This document shows positions 58,437-64,000 of a DNA stretch of 64,000 bases, in pieces. Where the stretch lies: positions 2,366,001 to 2,430,000 of the forward strand of contig BJKQ01000009.1 in NCBI GenBank assembly GCA_006538405.1, written 5' to 3'. Numbering within the stretch: position 1 is the stretch's first letter; the number at the start of each line of letters is the position of its first letter. Origin of the DNA: Hansfordia pulvinata (lineage: Eukaryota > Ascomycota > Sordariomycetes > Xylariales). A program made the position numbers and the translations under genes. The notes under the pieces are model-generated. The model was given only the letters and a program-made list of their open reading frames with translations. It did not search any database and was not told the origin of the DNA.

Positions 58437-60528
58437 ATGCCGAGTTTTAACCCCTTCAGTTCGGTGGTCAGCCGCAATGCCTGCACCCTCTTCGAGATTC
58501 GGTAAGCCCATCCCAGGCTCGGCCTGCACTTCCAGGCCGCGCGCTCACTGGTTACTTGCCCTGCCACTCGCGCCTCGCTCCGCTTCGGCTTATGGCCGAT
58601 CCTGACTGACTCTTTTCTTCTCCCTTGAACAGCCTCGACAGCAGCTTCCTCGTCTTCCGCGGCAATGAGCACGAGGCTAACGGCCAGCAGCTTAAGGGCT
58701 GCGTCGTGCTCTGCCTGCGAGAGCCCCTCAAGGTGGAGGATGTGCACCTGCGCCTGACCGGCAACTGCCGGCTCAACTGGATAGAAGCGAAGCAGACGCC
58801 CACCGGCATGCACACCCAGAAGGTCGACCGCACCACCTGCGTCGTGCGCCACAACTTCCCCCCCTTCGTCGGCGGCGACGCGAACCACCATAACACCCTG
58901 GCGCCCGGCAACTACGAATGGCCCTTTGAGCTTACGCTGCCTGGCGAGACGCCCGAGAGCGTCGAGGGCCTGTCCCAGGGCACCATGCTCACGTACCTCC
59001 TCAAGGCCACTGTCTCTCGCGGCAAGCTCGCCAAGAACCTGCACGCGTTCAAGCGGCTGCGCGTCATCCGCACCCTCGAGCCCGCCGCGCTCGAGTTCAA
59101 TCATGCTATGAGCGTGGAGAACATCTGGCCGAACAAGATAGAGTACTCGGTGATTATCCCGCAGAAGGCCATTGTGTTCGGGAGCCACATCCCCATGGAG
59201 ATGCGCTTCACGCCTCTCCTGAAAGGCTTGACCCTCGGCAACGTCTCCGTGAAGCTTATTGAGATCCAAGACTTCACCTGCGCAAGCCCCACGACCACCA
59301 CGAAACACTACAAGCACGAGCGCGACGTGCGAAAGTGGGACTTTGAAGTCAACCACGAGGAGTGCTGGCGGGACAACATTGAGGAGACGGACCAGGAGGG
59401 TTGGGTGGTCAACAGGGACATGCCTCTGCCTAAGAAGCTGACGCAGTGCGTACAAGACTGCCACGTCCACGGCATCAAGATCAGACACAAGGTCAAGTTA
59501 ACCGTTGGTCTGAAAAATCCTGACGGCCACATTTCCGAGGTAAGTTTTGCCTACCACCCCCTCCCCTACAAACCCGCACCTGGCGACCCCGCGCTGACCA
59601 AAGCGCAGCTCCGGGCTACTCTCCCGGTGACGATATTCATCTCCCCCAACATGCCCCTCGACGACGACGGTAACATCCTCGCCTCGCAGCAGGGCACCCC
59701 GGGAGAGAGCACGGCGGCGCAGACGATGACCGTGACGGCGGGCGCGGACCGCTTGGCGTCGAATATGGCTCCGCCGGGCTACGGCCAGCACGTGCTGGAC
59801 CAACTCTACGACGGTGTCGACCCGGGCATCATGACGCCGGGCGGCCCCCTGACGGCGTCGACCGTCCCCAGTGGGTTTAGCAGTCCCATGTACGCGCTCT
59901 CACGGGCGGGTTCGCACGAGAACCTGGCCTCCCTCAACATCCAAGGCGGCGCCGTGCCCCCGGCGGCCCTGTCCTCGAGGCTGCAGAATGTCTCCCAGGA
60001 CCGGTCGGCACGGGACTCGTACTTCCCCTCCACTCGATCGGGCGCGGCGACGCCGATGCATCCCCACCACGAGGACGACCACCATCCGGGCTTGTCGCAG
60101 TCGCATTCGACCGACCTGTCGCGGCGCACGAGCGAGGAGGAGCGCTCTCACCCCAACACGCCGCCGGAGCCCGAGCACAATGAATACATTGACCTGGAGC
60201 AGCTGAGCAAGGTACCCAGCTACACCACGGCCACGCGGACCCCGTTGCCGCGGACGCCGAGCTTCACCGGCGCCGGGCTGGGGGCCTGCCCGACTACCGC
60301 ACCGCCGTCAGCGCGCCGACTTCCCCGAACCGCATCTCGATGCACGACCCCATGTCCACCATCTCGGAGGGTGTGCCCATGGACCTCCACGCCGCCGCGC
60401 CTCGTCGCCACCACCAACAGACCGCCTCCACCTCGAACAACCCCAGCAGCAGCAGCAGCAACTCGGTCGACGCCGCGAACAACCCCGAGGCCATGGGACT
60501 CCACTACATCGGCGAGGCGCGACGGTGA
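58437..60528 (+). CDS. creD: Alpha-arrestin, CreD/Rod1-like, with one frameshift
   Basis: Alpha-arrestins recruit the ubiquitin ligase Rsp5/HulA to membrane transporters; CreD acts in carbon catabolite regulation. Exons are 58437-58501, 58633-59539 and 59609-60528. The start MPSFNPFSSVVSRNACTLFEIR is split by a 131-nt intron. The arrestin N domain (DSSFLVFRGNEHEANG) and C domain follow, with AMSVENIWPNKIEYS and GHISELRATLPVTIFISPN. Rsp5-type PY motifs are APPGY near residue 395, VPSY near 550 and LPDY after the repair. ENLASLN and DQLYDGVDP match the CreD tail pattern. The frame breaks at the G5 run 60280-60284. One added G gives LPDYRTAV...SMHDPMSTI and a stop at 60526, about 630 aa. The second intron is 69 nt with no stop in frame, so retention is possible. 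Confidence 0.88.
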
Positions 60529-63500
60529 GCGACACGCAGGGCCGCGACCGCCGGGCCCGCCCCCAGGTTCGCAACAACTGATTCATCCTTGTCCTCTCTG
60601 CTCGGACTCGGAAGCTGGTCTGGGCTCCACTGGGCTGCGACTCGAGCAGCGTTTCAGCGACATTATTTCCAAATTCTGACCACGACACACCTTTCGCGGT
60701 CGGTCAGAGCACCTCCCATGCTCCGTACTGGAGTCTTCGGCATCCACAGGAAGGGGGTATATGCTTTGATCGAGTTCCGCCAGACACACCAACCAACTGC
60801 ATGGACGGACGACGATAATAATGCGGCGCTCGCGAAATGGCTTCTCAGACGGCCAAGGCGAAGCGCGTATGACCGAGCACATGCTTTGATACAGGGTATA
60901 CAACGGATAGAGAGTGACGATGGCGTTTAGACTTGGGTCACGACACATTATTTTCCTCTTGGGCATTGGCAGCGTTTCTTCACATGTACCTCTATAGAAG
61001 GCGAGATGGACAGGGCACGAGAGTTGAGGGCGTCGGGTTGTCAGACGTGGAGCAGAATGCCGATACACCTGCTTCTGTCTGTGCCCAAAGCCAGCGTCTG
61101 GAAAACGGCCCGCAGCGACATGTCATTTCTTGGATTTTCCTTTTGGATGCTTCACACGCAAAACGCAGATACCCTACACTTCTCGGCGAACATCTACAAC
61201 TCGGCAGGATTACCGAAGCGATTGGTCCCCACGATACATAGCCTTAGATAGACAGCGATTCGGCGATGGATGGTTTGCATATCCGAAACATGTCACTACC
61301 TTCACCGCGACTGCTCGTCCAGTATACTCTTCTGAATGTCGTGACATGCGGTTGTCCTCAGTCACTGGCAATGAGCGTCCAAGGTCAAGTGAATCGGCTT
61401 CGCTGGTGGAGGTGCCTCTTCTGACATCTGCCGGGCCGGTGGCCGTCGCATGCAGCAGGGCCCAGGCTGGCGTGACCGACGGGGTCGGACGAGTTGCGCT
61501 GCGAGCCGTTTACTCATACAGAACAGGTATCTGGGTTTCATACTCTCCCTGCCCCCCCTCCCCCCCACACACACCCGTGCGAGTCCCTACCTACCGTGCC
61601 ACCGTGCCTACCTAACCTAACTACACCTAATCTTCATGAGGACGAGGGCGAGCGAGCGGCCTCCCAGGGGGAGCCAGCAAGCAGGAAGGGAAGAAGGAAT
61701 GAAGCCCAGATCAGGTAAGGTACGAGGGCGACGGGGCGCGGGGCGCGGGGCACGCGCTGGAGACGGGAGGGGTATGTGTCCGTACATCTAATGTCAGGTA
61801 GGTAAACCTTGAGGGGCGGTCGGTGTTGTTCTGCGGTGCATGTATGTGGGTGTCTTGCCAAGTACCTGCTCCGGTCCGGGGATTCTCCCGCTCTGCTGCT
61901 ATCGTGCGGGCAGGTGCGCAGGATGTATCTGGTATCTGAAGTACGAGTGTTGGATTCCAGCCGTGCAGCTGGAGGTGGTGGGGTTGCCTCATCAATGCTC
62001 CGGGGCTTCGGTCGCGGTCCGGCACTTTGATAAAGAAGTACGATTTCACTAGCCCGGACCCTTATGTACGAGTACCAGCTGGCACCATCCCCTTTCAAGG
62101 TGCCTGGCGAGTGCTGGTGGCTGCACCTAGCACACTTGGGCACTCGCGGCAAAGAATTGACGTCACAGGCCGTCGGAGGCCCCCCCCCCCACCAAAGCTG
62201 GATTTCTCTGCCGAGTGCCACCTTTTAGCGCGGCGCCAAACGAGTCCGGTGGCCAATTGTCTGCTGCCGGGCGCCTCGTTCTTTTCTTTCTTTGCTGAAT
62301 CTGGGGGGGGGGGGGGCACGGGGCCACCACTGACGAGATGGATGCTGTGGCACCCAGTGGCATGTGTGTCACTGTGTGTACGAGTATGTGCTGGAGATGG
62401 TGGCGGTAGTATGACCTCACTTGGCCGACATCCATCAAAGTGGAGGCCACCCAAGGTACCTGGACCCGAACGGGGAGGGGAAGCACCAGCAGGTTGCAGA
62501 TCTGGAGGGCCAGTCCCGTCAGGCAATGGTGCCTATGAGGCTGCCAAACATCCGTGACTTACATCATGACTGACTGACCCCTGCCGACCAGCTTCAGGAA
62601 CAGGAACGGGCTGCCCGCACGTCAACTCGACTGCCAGGGCCAGGGATAATTTAATCCATCCGCCCCCCGCCTACCTCACCTCGAGCACTCATTTTTCTTT
62701 TTGACTCAACCTTTGCATCCAGGGTCCTCGCTTGGTCCGATTACCTCTGCTACGCGTCTTGTCTCGGGCCACAACACGAAATAAAAAGAATACCAAATAC
62801 CCAGATACTTAATTCCTGGATTCACCAGTCTCTCCTGTCTCGAAATCAACGCCCTCTCCGCCTAGTCCGGGCCCCTGCAATACCACCACCGCCGCCTCCC
62901 CATCAACCGTCTCCGGCCATCGTGGGCGCGATTCTTCTTCACACAGCATTACAGGTCCGTACAGGTAAGCCAGAGCTATCCGACCTGCCCCGCTCTCCTT
63001 CTCTCCCTCTCTCGCTCCCGCCAAGACGCCTCGACACATTCCTCGGCACGCCTTCTCGTCTTGCCAGGCACGCCAGGCCGCTAGCCATCCTCGACCAGAG
63101 CCCCTCCCAAGATCGGCGTCCAGGGTCCGCGCCCGCGCCCGCGCCCGCGCCCGCGAGCCCCTTGGAGGCCGCTGCCGCTGCTACGATTCTGGCCGATGGG
63201 CCAAACCCGCTTTAATCTGCAGTCGACATTGTGCCACAATGCGGGCTGGTGGGCTCCCGGCGGGCGGGCAGCAAGGAGCGGGCAAGTGGCGGGCGGCACG
63301 CGGCAAGTCTGGCGGTGGCAGGCGGGCGTGCGTGCGTGCCACGGAAAGGGAATGGATCAATCGCTTTCCCTCCCGTACGAGAACGCCAACACACTGTCGC
63401 TTGGCTCTTCCGACTGCCTGGCTCTTCCTCCTTCATCTTCACCTTCCCACTGAGACATCGACGCTGCCCTTTCATGCTGGGCTGCTACCAAGAAAACACG

Positions 63501-63624
63501 ACTGCATCTTCTCGTTCCGCGAAGTACTAACCTACCCACATAGCGCAGTTGCCGTTCCCAGCTGTTCAGCGTCGCTACCCCGTGCGCGAAATAATTGCGT
63601 CACCGCCACTGCACCACCGCCATC
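60529..63624. other. 3.1-kb intergenic region
   Basis: Contains the arrestin 3' end and the leader of the next gene (C/T-rich from about 62.7 kb). TACGAGTA-type motifs lie at 62067 and 62379, and CCTACCTA/TAGGTAGG motifs near 61583-61800. No gene recognised. Confidence 0.5.
62180..62316. repeat. C11 and G14 homopolymers
   Basis: A C11 run at 62180-62190 and a G14 run at 62303-62316 within 140 bp of non-coding DNA. They show that long G/C runs do survive in this assembly. Confidence 0.9.
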
Positions 63625-64000
63625 ATGAGCGGCGACTCCAAGACTATGCCCCTCAGGCAGGGCACCACCTTCAGCGACGAGACCGCCGTCCCCGAGCTCG
63701 ACCCCACCACCGTGAGTCTTCCGCCCGATTTCGTCGGCGCCACCGCGACGCCGAGCCCATCCGTCAGCTAACCGTCGTCGCGCAGACCGCGGGCCTGCTC
63801 GCCGAGCGCCTGCAAGCTTGGAAGCACGCAGTCGGCTACCTGGAGGACTATGTTAGCGCCACCGAGAAGGTGCACAAGGCGCATGCCAAGGAATACGAGC
63901 GCGTGCTCAAGACCATCTCGTCGCCCCTTAAGGAGGGTGCGCACTTTGATCAGACTCTTGGCGGTGTCGCCGGCCTTTTCGAGAACATGCGTTCCAACAC
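63625..64000 (+). CDS. Coiled-coil/BAR-like adaptor protein, 5' part
   Basis: The first 29 codons are at 63625-63711. A 74-nt intron (GTGAGT donor, GCTAAC branch, CAG acceptor) follows in phase 0, and the second exon, 63786-64000, runs off the window. The start is MSGDSKTMPLRQGTTF. Exon 2 reads ERLQAWKHAVGYLEDYV, then KVHKAHAKEYERVLKTI, then FDQTLGGVAGLFENMRSNT. This is an amphipathic helical pattern like the start of a BAR-type membrane-binding domain, as in the fungal SH3-domain adaptor family. Only about 100 residues are visible, so the assignment is tentative and any SH3 domain would lie beyond the edge. Confidence 0.6.

Noticed and set aside
58430..59488. A 352-codon open frame on the minus strand
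   Set aside because: Antisense to the arrestin gene; no domain, and it ends in shadow of the arrestin exon.
1..64000. Transposon, CRISPR, rRNA, phage or biosynthetic backbone gene (PKS/NRPS)
   Set aside because: None seen on either strand. The GMC enzyme, thioredoxin-reductase-like gene and BAHD gene alone do not make a cluster.

Overview
This window is nuclear DNA from a filamentous ascomycete, most likely a Sordariomycete. The evidence is GC-rich sequence, intron-poor to moderately split genes, and short introns (about 52-260 nt) with GTAAGT/GTGAGT-type donors, frequent CTGAC/CTAAC branch sites and CAG acceptors. The gene set is also fungal: a PIR-type cell-wall protein, a tannase-family esterase, CreC, a CreD/Rod1-like arrestin and Gem1. 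There is no sign of a prokaryotic, organellar or viral origin, and I recognise no intact transposon, rRNA or tRNA.

Layout, left to right. At the left edge is the 3' end of a thioredoxin-reductase-like flavoprotein (1-510, +), facing a GMC oxidoreductase (938-3486, -). Next is a large two-exon gene (4721-9040, -) whose N-terminal half looks like a dynamin-family protein without a P-loop, joined to a very long low-complexity tail. Then come a secreted tannase/feruloyl esterase (10363-12198, -), the importin Kap123 (15084-18556, +) and a PIR-like GPI cell-wall protein (19721-21148, -). A 9-kb stretch without recognisable genes separates these from a U1-type zinc-finger, WBP4-like splicing protein (30240-31211, +). 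After that are a small secreted cysteine-bearing protein (35754-36251, +), a BAHD-type acyltransferase (37991-40481, -), creC (42483-44502, -), mitochondrial Rho GTPase gem1 (46824-48709, +) and a METTL13/CSKMT-like methyltransferase (49703-50664, +). A second gene-poor stretch of almost 8 kb precedes a CreD/Rod1-like arrestin (58437-60528, +). The first two exons of a coiled-coil/BAR-like adaptor run off the right end (63625-64000, +).

Functional links. creC and the creD-like arrestin, both belonging to the ubiquitin-linked arm of carbon catabolite regulation, lie 14 kb apart. The tannase, PIR protein and small secreted protein are separate secreted or cell-surface products. The rest are housekeeping genes (import, mitochondria, splicing) in no obvious cluster.

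Two features cut across the whole window. (1) Six gene models (GMC, dynamin-like, kap123, PIR, gem1, creD-like) are broken by roughly ten frameshifts. Each one is repaired by adding one base (two in one case), usually in a C or G run, and the repaired models then satisfy every exon phase. This points to under-called homopolymers in the assembly rather than to dead genes. (2) The 8-mer TACGAGTA/TACTCGTA occurs at least 27 times, all in non-coding DNA, where about two copies would be expected by chance.
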